DNA from: Mycobacterium sp.
GTDB lineage: Bacteria; Actinomycetota; Actinomycetes; Mycobacteriales; Mycobacteriaceae
DNA length: 53,953 nucleotides
Reading direction: 5' to 3'
Assembly (NCBI RefSeq): GCF_019247635.1
Contig: NZ_JAFBAR010000045.1
Coordinates: 1 to 53,953, forward strand
Shown: piece by piece, positions 16,123 through 25,108 of the stretch
Position numbering within the stretch: the stretch's first letter is position 1
Layout of the letters: the number at the start of each line of letters is the position of its first letter
Program-made: the position numbers and the translations under genes
Notes under the pieces: generated by a model
The model's input: the letters and a program-made list of their open reading frames with translations, nothing else
The model's database searches: none
Told to the model about the DNA's origin: nothing

Positions 16123-17048
16123 CGCGCGATCCGAACACGATGAGCCGCCGACAACTGATCCGGCACACGGCCTGGTTTGGAGCCGCGGTCGGGTTCGCCG
16201 TGGTTGGTGGCGAGGTGATCTCACACATCGCCGACGCCAGCGCGGCCGAGCATGCGGGGGCGCGGCCGACATTGCGCTTCGCCCAAGTCAGCGACAGTCA
16301 CATCGGGTTCACTGGTACGGCCAACCCCGACGTCGCCGGCACCTTCGGCCATGCGATCGATCGCATCAATAATCTCGGCTACACGCCGGATTTCGTCATT
16401 CACACCGGCGACCTCACCCATCTGGCCACCCCCGAGCAATTCGACAAGGCGAAGCAGATGATCAGCACCCTGCGCACACCGCACGTGTTCACCGTGCCCG
16501 GCGAACACGACTCGGTCGACGATGCGGGCCAGAAGTACCTCAGCGCGTTCGGGGCGGGCACCCGAGGCGACGGCTGGTACAGCTTCGACATCGCGGGTGT
16601 GCACGTGGTCGCGCTGGTCAACACGTTGAACCTGAAGAAGCTCGGGCATCTGGGCAATGAACAGCTGGACTTCGTTGAGAAGGACGTCGCGCGGTTATCC
16701 AGCGATACGCCGATCATCGTGTTCAGCCATATCCCGTTGTTCGCGATGTACCCGGACTGGGGCTGGGGCACCGACGACGCCACCCAGGTGCTGAGCTATT
16801 TACGCCGGTTCTCCTCGGTAACCTGCCTCAATGGGCATGTCCACCAACTGTTTTCCAAGACAGAGGGCAACGTGACCTTCTACAGCGGGACGACGACCGC
16901 CTATCCGCTGCCGCATCCGGGCGACGGGCCGGCTCCCAAGCCGGTGACGTTACCGGCCGGCAAGCTTGGCGATGTGCTGGGCATCCGCGAGGTGGCTTAC
17001 ACCACGGGGCAGAGCGCACTGGCACTGAAAGAGCGGACGCTGCAATGA
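16119..17048 (+). CDS. Tat-exported calcineurin-like metallophosphoesterase
   Basis: 309 aa. The N-terminus MSRRQLIRHTAWFGAAVGFAV is a twin-arginine signal, so a folded metalloenzyme is sent across the membrane. All five dimetal motifs are present: VSDSHIG (D-x-H), HTGDLTH (GD), VPGEHDS (GNHD variant with Glu for Asn), VFSHIPL and NGHVHQ. The GEHD change affects a metal-bridging/catalytic Asn and may alter metal or substrate choice. The start overlaps the cupredoxin stop (ATGA) and the stop overlaps the next start. The substrate is unknown. The ATG at 16140 would also leave an intact Tat signal. Confidence 0.9.
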   Translation: MTRDPNTMSRRQLIRHTAWFGAAVGFAVVGGEVISHIADASAAEHAGARPTLRFAQVSDSHIGFTGTANPDVAGTFGHAIDRINNLGYTPDFVIHTGDLTHLATPEQFDKAKQMISTLRTPHVFTVPGEHDSVDDAGQKYLSAFGAGTRGDGWYSFDIAGVHVVALVNTLNLKKLGHLGNEQLDFVEKDVARLSSDTPIIVFSHIPLFAMYPDWGWGTDDATQVLSYLRRFSSVTCLNGHVHQLFSKTEGNVTFYSGTTTAYPLPHPGDGPAPKPVTLPAGKLGDVLGIREVAYTTGQSALALKERTLQ

Positions 17049-17455
17049 TTCTGACCCGGATTGGCTTTGCCGCATCGCTTGCCGTCAGTGCGGCCATTCA
17101 TGCCTACTTGTATATTCATGGCTACCAACACATTCCGTCCATCGGAACCGGGTTCCTGGTCCAGGCGAGCGTTTCGTTCGCTCTGGCGGCGCTGATCCTG
17201 GTGGGCGGTCCCGGCTGGTTGCTCTGGGCCGCGGCCGGGCTGGCGGGCGGTTCATTGGTTGCGTTTGTCTTGTCGAGGACCACGGGGTTCGCCGGTTTCT
17301 CGGAGCACGGCTGGGATCCATCGCCCTATGCGGTGATCAGTGTGGCCGCCGAGGCGCTGACCGTGCTGTTGTGGGCCGCCGCGGTGGCGCCAAGATCGCG
17401 GCTCCGTCGGGTGGCCGGGCCGGCTGCCGAGTCGCGGCGCGCGAGCCACGTGTAG
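17045..17455 (+). CDS. Small membrane protein, last gene of the Rieske/cupredoxin operon
   Basis: 136 aa with four hydrophobic helices and a short Arg-rich cytosolic tail. The first loop is His-rich (AAIHAYLYIHGYQHIPS), and a second His lies in SEHGWDPSPY; both would face the outside, a plausible metal or haem site. I do not recognise a named family; DoxX-like is possible. The ATGA overlap with the phosphoesterase gene places it in the operon. Confidence 0.75.
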   Translation: MILTRIGFAASLAVSAAIHAYLYIHGYQHIPSIGTGFLVQASVSFALAALILVGGPGWLLWAAAGLAGGSLVAFVLSRTTGFAGFSEHGWDPSPYAVISVAAEALTVLLWAAAVAPRSRLRRVAGPAAESRRASHV

Positions 17456-18125
17456 GCCCCCGAGCTAGACACGCTCAGACGTCGCACGGATCCGGATGCT
17501 CTCCACCCCAGTGCCCTCTCCGGTTGATTATCGGGTAGGTCTCCGGGGCCCTGATCGGAGGCGAACACGGTCGCGGACTTTTTCGAAAACTTCCGTTCCA
17601 GAGGTAATCAATATTTTCTTCGCGGCGGTTCGAACTAGGGCGCTTCCTTATTTACAGCCTCGGAATCTTCGTCGGCGGCGAGTTATTTGACGCCGGCCCC
17701 AGGGACCGGCACCCGCTCGCAACACCTATCTCAGGCGTAACAGGAGCAACCGGGCGCCTCCGCGTTGACCGACTGCCCGGCGGGGAGCCTGCTTCCGCGA
17801 CCCGGGGCGTGCTCCTAGGATCGTCCCACCCACTGGCATCCCTGCCGGAGAGTCGACGTTCGGTGAGGTGTTCACCAGCAAGGATCAGCCCATGGGTTTC
17901 GCCACATCGCGCGGACAGATGTTAGGCGTTACTGACGCGTAGCGGCTAAATTTACTATGGATTACCTATCAGCGCGGACGTAGCTTACAACGATGACAGT
18001 GTCGTGAAATGCCGAGTTTTTGGGCATAACTACGTCACTAACTCAATAGCGCATCGATGGCCGAATATCCGCGTCAGCTGGAAAACAGCTATTACCGATC
18101 GGCAGTGATTAGAGGGGATTGCATT
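17456..18125. promoter_or_regulatory. 670-bp intergenic region, AT-richer than its surroundings
   Basis: No convincing gene on either strand. A short inverted repeat, GCCGG/CCGGC at about 17691-17710, may end the upstream operon. The stretch 17570-17660 is markedly A/T-rich, unusual here and the kind of sequence bound by Lsr2-type silencers. A candidate -10 TACTAT lies at 17953-17958, a second possible one near 17990 (TAGCTTACAACG). A 16-codon reading frame at 17892-17942 preceded by AAGGA is too short to call. Confidence 0.4.
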
Positions 18126-18878
18126 ATGAGAGCGGTTCAGATGCGAGGCAGATCCGATGACAACATTTGGCTGGACCGCCGAACGGGGTGGCGGGATCAG
18201 GCGACCGGATGCCGGATCTGTGTGTGTACGCCGGAGGCGGAACCCCGGCTGTGGGCTCAGTACCTGGACGGTGCGCTGCGCAGCTACCGGCGGCACGGAG
18301 TCGAATCGGTGCTCGACTTCGACGCGATCCGGGATGGCGGGGACACCGCCTTGTTCTTCGCCGCGCACGACTCTGACGGTGCGTTGGTCGGCGGTACCCG
18401 GGTCGTCGGCCCCTTGGAATCCCCTGAGCACTCACATGCCCTGGTGGAGTGGGACGGAAACAAGGGACGCGAGGCGGTACGTCGGATGATTGCGAACCGG
18501 TTGCCGTTCGGCGTCGGGGAGTTCAAGAGCGCCTGGGTCGATTCATCCGGGTCCAGCAGGGGCGGACTCACCAGGGCGCTGGCTCGGACCGCGTTGCCAG
18601 CGATGACGCTGTTGGGTGTGCAGTTTGTCATGGCCACCTCGGCGGCGCACGTGCTGGAGCAGTGGCGATCGTCTGGGGGCGTGGTGGCCGCGGCGGTACC
18701 CGCAGCCGCTTATCCCAATGAGAATTACCGGACCAAACTCATGTGGTGGGACCGCCGTACCCTGGCAACCAATGCCGAACCCCAACAATTCAAGTTGATG
18801 TGTGCCGAGGACGCTGAACTCTCAAGTCGTATCGCGGCGGCGACCCAACTCATGTTGGCGTCGACCGGGGCGGGTTGA
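18126..18878 (+). CDS. GNAT-fold protein resembling LuxI / N-acyl amino acid synthases
   Basis: 250 aa. The layout resembles acyl-homoserine-lactone synthases and FeeM-type N-acyl amino acid synthases: ALRSYRRHGVESVLDFDAI (Asp64-x-Asp66), LFFAAHDSDGALVGGTRVVGP (Arg92), then an acidic residue and strand GEFKSAWVDSSG (Glu132), Arg145 (SRGG), and the acyl-pocket helices LTRALARTALPAMTLLG, VMATSAAHVLEQWRSSGG. The C-terminal NENYRTKLMWWDR is also typical of that group. This is pattern recognition, not a database match. The ATG at 18126 follows AGAGGGG; an upstream ATG at 18057 lacks one. Its stop overlaps the next start (TGATG). Confidence 0.6.
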   Translation: MRAVQMRGRSDDNIWLDRRTGWRDQATGCRICVCTPEAEPRLWAQYLDGALRSYRRHGVESVLDFDAIRDGGDTALFFAAHDSDGALVGGTRVVGPLESPEHSHALVEWDGNKGREAVRRMIANRLPFGVGEFKSAWVDSSGSSRGGLTRALARTALPAMTLLGVQFVMATSAAHVLEQWRSSGGVVAAAVPAAAYPNENYRTKLMWWDRRTLATNAEPQQFKLMCAEDAELSSRIAAATQLMLASTGAG

Positions 18879-20983
18879 TGCTCGACAGCCCCGACCCATA
18901 CGAGGCTTACAACGCAATAATTCTCGCCGAGGATGTCGCGGCGGACCGCGATGTGTTGGACCGGCTGAGGGCAACACCTGAAATCGACGTCATCGATCAG
19001 GTGCTGGATGAAGGTAGGCGGTGGGCGTATTACCCCTGGCGCAGGGCGATCGTCAGCATCGGCGGACCCGACAGGTTCAATGCTGCCCGTCTTGACCGCA
19101 ACAGAAACATCATCACTTCTTCCGAACAGCAGCGGCTGCAAGGTCAGCGGATAGGCATCGTCGGTCTGAGTTCTGGGCACGCGATCGCATATATTATTGC
19201 GGCACAGGGGCTTTGCGGTTTGTTGCGACTGGCTGACTTCGACGCCCTCGAACTGCCCAATCTAAATCGGGTGCCCGCGACAGTTTTCGATTTGGGCACC
19301 AACAAGGCCACGGTTGCGGCACGGCGAATTGCGGAATTCGATCCTTATCTGAAGGTGGAGGTGTGCACTTCGGGAGTTACGTCTGAACTCGTGGACCAGT
19401 TTCTCGACGGCCTGGATGTCGTGGTAGACCAAGCCGATTCGCTGGACGTCAAGGTCTTTTTGCGCGAGGCTGCCCGGGGCCGCCGCATTCCGGTGATCAT
19501 GGCGACCAGTGACCGAGGCCGGCTGGATGTCGAACGGTACGATCTGGAACCGCAGCGGCCGATCATGCACGGACTGCTCGGCGATATCGACATGACCAGC
19601 CTGCGCGGGTTGTCGACCAAGGACAAGCTCCCTTATCTCCTGCGTCTTCTCGATGCTCGCCGGCTCTCGTCACGTGGTGCGGCGTCGCTCATTGAGGTCG
19701 GAAAGACGCTGGAGGGATGGCCGCAGGTGGCCGGGGACATCTGGGTCGGGGCGGCCGCCGTCGCCGAAGCAGCACGGCGGATCGGGTTGGGCGAACCGCT
19801 CAGCTCCGGGCGCACCCAGATCGATCTCGGAGACGTCCTAGACCGCATCAGTCCCCCCGCTGCGCCCGACGAACACCCGGGATCGGCGGTGGGAGGTACC
19901 GGCGCCGCGGCCGGTCCCGAGGCCGGAAACAACAGAATTGCCGAAACCGTTGCCGAGGCCGCGATCCGTGCACCGTCGGGCGGCAACTCCCAACCATGGC
20001 GGATCGTCATCGATGACACCTCGATGCACATGCTGCTTATGGCCCAGGACTCCTCGACAATGGACGTTGGATTCCGCGGAAGCGCTGTCGCGCTCGGCGC
20101 CGGTATGTTCAACGCGCGCGTCGCGGCCGCGGCTCATGCGGTGTTGGGGCCGGTCAGCTTCGACGAGGACGACCCGCGCACGCCCCTGCGCGCGACGATG
20201 ACGTGGGGTCATGGCAACGATCTCGGACTGGCAAAGCTCTATCACCCGATGCTCGCCAGGCAAAGTAATCGTCATGTCGGCGTTGCGAGCGTGATCGAAC
20301 CGGACGTCGCCGACATGTTGGCGACGGCGGCAGCAAATGAGGGCGCGAGCATCCGACTAATCATTGAACCTTCCGAGGTCGCGGCCATCTCAGACGTGCT
20401 GGCCGGTGCCGACCGCGTCCGCTATCTGACTCCGCGGCTCCACGAAGACCTGATATCCGAGCTGCGTTGGCCCGCTGACGCGTTGCCGGAGACCGGCATC
20501 GACGTGCGCAGCCTGGAGCTCGACGCGGGCGAGTTGGCCGCACTCGAGCTCGTGCGGAGAGCTGATGTGATGGCAGAACTCGCTCGCTGGGACGCGGGCG
20601 CGGCGCTCGGCGACATCACGCGCGCGCGAGTCACCGTCAGTGCTGCGCTTGTCGTGGTTGTGATCGACGGTTCTGAACTTGCCGATTACGCGCGCGGGGG
20701 AGCGGCGATGGAAGCGGTATGGGTTACCGCTCAACAGTGCGGTTTCGGCGTGCAACCGGTGTCGCCGGTGTTCCTCTACGCGCAAAACCACAACGAAATG
20801 CAGGGCTTGTCGTCCCGCCACGCCGAACTGCTGTGCGAGCTACAGCACCGGTTTCGCGGTATATTAGGACTTCCGTCGAGCCAATGCGAGGTGATGATAC
20901 TGCGTTTGGTGACCGGTCCGCCCCCCTCGGTGCCGAGCCGACGTCGCTCCCTCAGCGCCACGATGGGCGCGGCAAGAAAGTAG
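18878..20983 (+). CDS. ThiF (E1-like) / nitroreductase fusion protein, Rv1355c (MoeY)-like
   Basis: 701 aa. Residues about 86-290 form a ThiF/MoeB/E1-type Rossmann domain (RIGIVGLSSGHAIAYIIA, then LADFDALELPNLNR with the conserved Asn-Arg, and TNKATVAARR) that adenylates a C-terminal carboxylate or similar acid. No CxxC zinc pairs or obvious catalytic Cys are visible. Residues about 351-690 resemble an FMN nitroreductase (IRAPSGGNSQPW at 363-374). The order matches M. tuberculosis Rv1355c, which like here sits beside a GGDEF-EAL gene. The nucleotide-activated substrate and the redox step are unknown. Overlaps with the acyltransferase gene suggest shared chemistry. Confidence 0.85.
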   Translation: MLDSPDPYEAYNAIILAEDVAADRDVLDRLRATPEIDVIDQVLDEGRRWAYYPWRRAIVSIGGPDRFNAARLDRNRNIITSSEQQRLQGQRIGIVGLSSGHAIAYIIAAQGLCGLLRLADFDALELPNLNRVPATVFDLGTNKATVAARRIAEFDPYLKVEVCTSGVTSELVDQFLDGLDVVVDQADSLDVKVFLREAARGRRIPVIMATSDRGRLDVERYDLEPQRPIMHGLLGDIDMTSLRGLSTKDKLPYLLRLLDARRLSSRGAASLIEVGKTLEGWPQVAGDIWVGAAAVAEAARRIGLGEPLSSGRTQIDLGDVLDRISPPAAPDEHPGSAVGGTGAAAGPEAGNNRIAETVAEAAIRAPSGGNSQPWRIVIDDTSMHMLLMAQDSSTMDVGFRGSAVALGAGMFNARVAAAAHAVLGPVSFDEDDPRTPLRATMTWGHGNDLGLAKLYHPMLARQSNRHVGVASVIEPDVADMLATAAANEGASIRLIIEPSEVAAISDVLAGADRVRYLTPRLHEDLISELRWPADALPETGIDVRSLELDAGELAALELVRRADVMAELARWDAGAALGDITRARVTVSAALVVVVIDGSELADYARGGAAMEAVWVTAQQCGFGVQPVSPVFLYAQNHNEMQGLSSRHAELLCELQHRFRGILGLPSSQCEVMILRLVTGPPPSVPSRRRSLSATMGAARK

Positions 20984-20988
20984 CGCGC

Positions 20989-22950
20989 ATGCCCAAGACG
21001 GCTCCCCAAACCGGTTTGAACGCGATTGTCACCGCGGTGGCTACCAAGCTCATGGGCGTCACCACCGACACCGCAGAGGATGTCAGCACCGGAATCCTGG
21101 CCGATTTGGTGGGCTTCCTTGGCGTGGATTTCAGCTTCCTTCGCCATAATGTGCACGGCATCCGCGCTACCGTCTTAGTCGCCGAATGGCCGCCACGGCC
21201 CTCGAAGCCCGATCCCGACCCGCTGCAAACTATTTACTTCGCCGACGCCGATCCGATCTTCGCGCTTTGTGAAAACGCCAAAGAGCCCGTTGTCCTGCGT
21301 CCCGAATCTGCTAACGAGGAGTACCAGCGCACCATCTCCGATGCGAGCGGCATCCCGGCGGTCTCCATGGCGTCGGTCCCGTTGTTGTCTGGCGACATCA
21401 CCACCGGGGTGCTCGGTTTTGTGAAACTAGGTGATCGGGAATGGAACCAGGCCGAACTTAACGCGCTCACGGTCGTCGCAACGATGTTCGCGCAAGTTCA
21501 GGCTCGTCTGAACGTGGAGGACCGGCTGTCTTATCAAGCCGGTCACGACGACTTGACTTCCTTGCCCAATCGCCGAACGTTATTGGCGCATTTGGACAGT
21601 CGCCTCGTCGCCGGGCAGCCCGGCCCGGTAGCCGTCTTGTTGCTGAATCTCAACCGGCTCAAAGCGATCAACGACTATCTCGGCCACGCTGCGGGCGATC
21701 AGTTCATCCGTGATTTTGCGGCTGGGACAATGCACGCCGTCCAAGGCCTAGGGATGGCAGCCCGGGTCGGCGGTTCCCAATTCGCCGTTGTCCCCGCGCT
21801 TGCGATGGATCTCGAAGACGCCAGGGAACTCGCCGAGGACCTCGGCACGCGGCTCGCGGACCACGTGACCATTGGTGGTGAGGTTCTCAATCGGACGGTG
21901 AGCATTGGCGTGACGACGGGTTTGCCCGGAGAAGATACGAGCCTGGATCTGCTTCGCCGCGCGGATGAGGCGCTGCTCTCCGCGAAAGGAGCCGGCGGAG
22001 AAAGCATCGGCGTATTCTGCAGTGACATGTTGAGCCGACGCGAACTCCGTGTCGACGTCGAACTGCACTTGCCAGCTAGCATCGAAGCGGACGCGTTGAG
22101 CCTCGTTTACCTCCCCGAGGTTGACATGCGCACGGGCAAGGTGCTGGCCGTCGAGGCGCTGGTGCGATGGCAGCACCCGACCCGGGGACTCCTACTTCCG
22201 GACGCATTTGTACCGGTCGCCGAATCCATCAACGTCGCGGGCGAACTCGGTGAATGGGTGCTGCGCACGGCGTGCGCCGACCTGGCAAAGTGGCGGGCCC
22301 AGGGAGTCGGACTCAGCACCATGCTTCGCATCAATGTTTCTCCCGCTCACCTCGTTGCTCACGACCTGGTGAACAGCGTGAGCAGTATGGTCGAACAGTT
22401 CGGTCTCGAGGGCCCGGCGATCGGTGTGGAAATCACCGAAAGCATGCTTATCCGCGACCTGGTAAGCACCCGGGCTACTCTGCACGGGCTTGCGGACCTC
22501 GGTGTCGATATCGCCATCGACGACTTCGGCACCGGATTCAGCGGTATGGGGCTGCTGAGGACATTGCCGGTAAGTACCGTGAAGATCGATCGCGGATTCG
22601 TCCGCGACCTGGATACTAGTGCGGATGATCTCTCGATCGTGCGAGCTGTCATCGGTCTCGCCGAGGCACTCGAGCTCGGCGTGGTCGGCGAAGGCGTCGA
22701 GACGGAGGGGGCGGCAAGGGCTCTTCTCGATGAAGGGTGCAGCCGGGCCCAGGGTTTCCTGTTCTGCCGTCCGATTGCGGCAGAAGCGACGCAGCGACTC
22801 CTGGCCGAGGGTTCCGTCCCCATTAGCATCACGCCCACGGCGCCGGACCCAAGCACAACCGAGCAGTCGACAGCCGCAGTTAAACCCCGCCCCCCGTGGG
22901 TCCATGCTGACCGGCCCGCGGTGTCCGAAACCGTCTATCGAGCCAAGTGA
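20989..22950 (+). CDS. GAF-GGDEF-EAL cyclic-di-GMP protein with degenerate GGDEF (Rv1354c-like)
   Basis: 653 aa. GAF-like sensor about 10-175; GGDEF domain about 180-345; EAL domain about 355-610; disordered tail. The GGDEF active site is GGSQF (261-265), and the metal-binding Asp pair of the usual LDLDRFK reads LNLNRLK, so cyclase activity is probably lost. The EAL domain keeps its catalytic set: EAL at 389-391, RINVSP, VEITES, IDDFGTGFS, VKID, GEGVE and AQGFLF, predicting c-di-GMP phosphodiesterase activity. The M. tuberculosis relative is reported to do both reactions. It begins five bases after the ThiF/nitroreductase stop. The ATG at 20989 gives the natural N-terminus. Confidence 0.9.
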   Translation: MPKTAPQTGLNAIVTAVATKLMGVTTDTAEDVSTGILADLVGFLGVDFSFLRHNVHGIRATVLVAEWPPRPSKPDPDPLQTIYFADADPIFALCENAKEPVVLRPESANEEYQRTISDASGIPAVSMASVPLLSGDITTGVLGFVKLGDREWNQAELNALTVVATMFAQVQARLNVEDRLSYQAGHDDLTSLPNRRTLLAHLDSRLVAGQPGPVAVLLLNLNRLKAINDYLGHAAGDQFIRDFAAGTMHAVQGLGMAARVGGSQFAVVPALAMDLEDARELAEDLGTRLADHVTIGGEVLNRTVSIGVTTGLPGEDTSLDLLRRADEALLSAKGAGGESIGVFCSDMLSRRELRVDVELHLPASIEADALSLVYLPEVDMRTGKVLAVEALVRWQHPTRGLLLPDAFVPVAESINVAGELGEWVLRTACADLAKWRAQGVGLSTMLRINVSPAHLVAHDLVNSVSSMVEQFGLEGPAIGVEITESMLIRDLVSTRATLHGLADLGVDIAIDDFGTGFSGMGLLRTLPVSTVKIDRGFVRDLDTSADDLSIVRAVIGLAEALELGVVGEGVETEGAARALLDEGCSRAQGFLFCRPIAAEATQRLLAEGSVPISITPTAPDPSTTEQSTAAVKPRPPWVHADRPAVSETVYRAK

Positions 22951-22957
22951 TCGGCCC

Positions 22958-23464
22958 CTAGGGGCAGGTGGCGTCGACTTCGAAGGACTTGGTCACCTGC
23001 TGTCCCGCGTTGTCCACGCCGGTGGCGTTGCCGGTGATCTTGTAGGAGCTGCCGCTCTTGGTGGCAGTGGCGTTGTTGCCCGGTGCGCCCTCGGCGAAGG
23101 AGATCACGACACCGTCGATCGTCCCCAATCCGGCGTTGTGCACCACCGACCCGTCCTGCTCCAGGCCGACGATAACGCCGGTCAGCATGTCGCCAATGGC
23201 GATGGAGAACTTGCCGTTCGTCATCGAGCACACCACCGGGCCCCCCGCGTTCTGCGGCTGGCCGCCGACGATGACCTTGGTTTCACCGGATGCGCCCGAC
23301 GCGGTGGGGGAACCGGTGGCCGCACCCGACGGCGTGGCCGACGACGCAGCCGAAGTCGAAGCCGAACTCGACGACGGGCCGGACGTCTTGGTATCGCTGG
23401 AACAGCCCGCCGCGGCGGCCACGACCGTCACCGCGCCGATAACGAACAACCAGTCACGCTTCAC
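22958..23464 (-). CDS. LpqH (19-kDa antigen) family lipoprotein
   Basis: 168 aa. The signal peptide ends at Cys21 (VVAAAAGC), followed by a Ser/Thr/Ala/Pro-rich linker likely to be O-glycosylated, then the LpqH domain (KVIVGGQPQN, VVCSMTNGKFSIAIG, SGSSYKITGNATGVD, KSFEVDATCP) with one Cys pair. It looks like a paralogue of LpqH (Rv3763), a TLR2-active surface lipoprotein with a hydrophobic pocket. The GTG start with AAGGAG upstream overlaps the rmlC end by 11 bp, so it may be coupled to rmlB-rmlC. The stop is seven bases from the convergent EAL gene. Confidence 0.88.
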   Translation of the reverse strand: MKRDWLFVIGAVTVVAAAAGCSSDTKTSGPSSSSASTSAASSATPSGAATGSPTASGASGETKVIVGGQPQNAGGPVVCSMTNGKFSIAIGDMLTGVIVGLEQDGSVVHNAGLGTIDGVVISFAEGAPGNNATATKSGSSYKITGNATGVDNAGQQVTKSFEVDATCP

Positions 23465-24101
23465 CGCATTCTCCTTGGTTGGTCTTCGCGCCGCTTCTGC
23501 TGCGCAGCTCGTTGAGAAAGGTCTGCGACTCCTGCCACGTGGGCAGCAGGCCAGCCGCGCGGACCTGCTGGAGGCTGGGGGCCTCGGCATCGCGGCCGGA
23601 CAAGTGCGTCCCGACGCCGTCGACCAGCGGCCAGTTGACGGCCAGCTCCGGATCGGTGGCACAGATGGTGTGTTCGCGCTGCGGGTTGTATTCGGTCGAA
23701 CACAAGTACATCACGGTCGAATTATCTTGCAGCGCAAGGAACCCATGCGCGAGGCCTTCGGAGATGTATATCGTCCTGCGGTCGCGGTCGTCGAGCAGTA
23801 CCGAGCTCCACCGGCCGAATGTCGGTGACCCCAAACGGATGTCGACGACCACGTCGAACACCGAGCCGGAAACGCAGGTGACGTACTTAGCCTGCCCGGG
23901 CGGCAACTCGGCGAAGTGCAGGCCGCGCAGCACTCCGGCCGCCGACACCGAGCAGTTGGCCTGCCGCACGTCCAGGCGGTGACCGGCGAATGCGGTGAAC
24001 GTACGGTCGGTGAGCCATTCGAAGAACATCCCGCGGGAGTCGCCGTGGATGGTAGGCGTGATCTCCCAGGCACCCGGGACATCGAGCTCGCGCACCTTCA
24101 T
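23454..24101 (-). CDS. rmlC: dTDP-4-dehydrorhamnose 3,5-epimerase
   Basis: 215-aa cupin that epimerises C3 and C5 of dTDP-4-keto-6-deoxyglucose, third step of dTDP-L-rhamnose synthesis. Rhamnose is part of the linker joining arabinogalactan to peptidoglycan in mycobacteria. Signatures: EITPTIHGDSRGMFFEW, VLRGLHF with the catalytic His, SGSVFDVVVDIR, and EGLAHGFLAL. It is about 13 residues longer than the M. tuberculosis enzyme because of a hydrophilic C-terminal tail. It starts one base after rmlB ends. Confidence 0.96.
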   Translation of the reverse strand: MKVRELDVPGAWEITPTIHGDSRGMFFEWLTDRTFTAFAGHRLDVRQANCSVSAAGVLRGLHFAELPPGQAKYVTCVSGSVFDVVVDIRLGSPTFGRWSSVLLDDRDRRTIYISEGLAHGFLALQDNSTVMYLCSTEYNPQREHTICATDPELAVNWPLVDGVGTHLSGRDAEAPSLQQVRAAGLLPTWQESQTFLNELRSRSGAKTNQGECGEA

Positions 24102-24102
24102 G

Positions 24103-25101
<999 letters not shown>

Positions 25102-25108
25102 TCAAACC

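Noticed and set aside
17892..17942. 16-codon frame preceded by AAGGA in the large intergenic region
   Set aside because: Too short and without conserved features; cannot be separated from chance.
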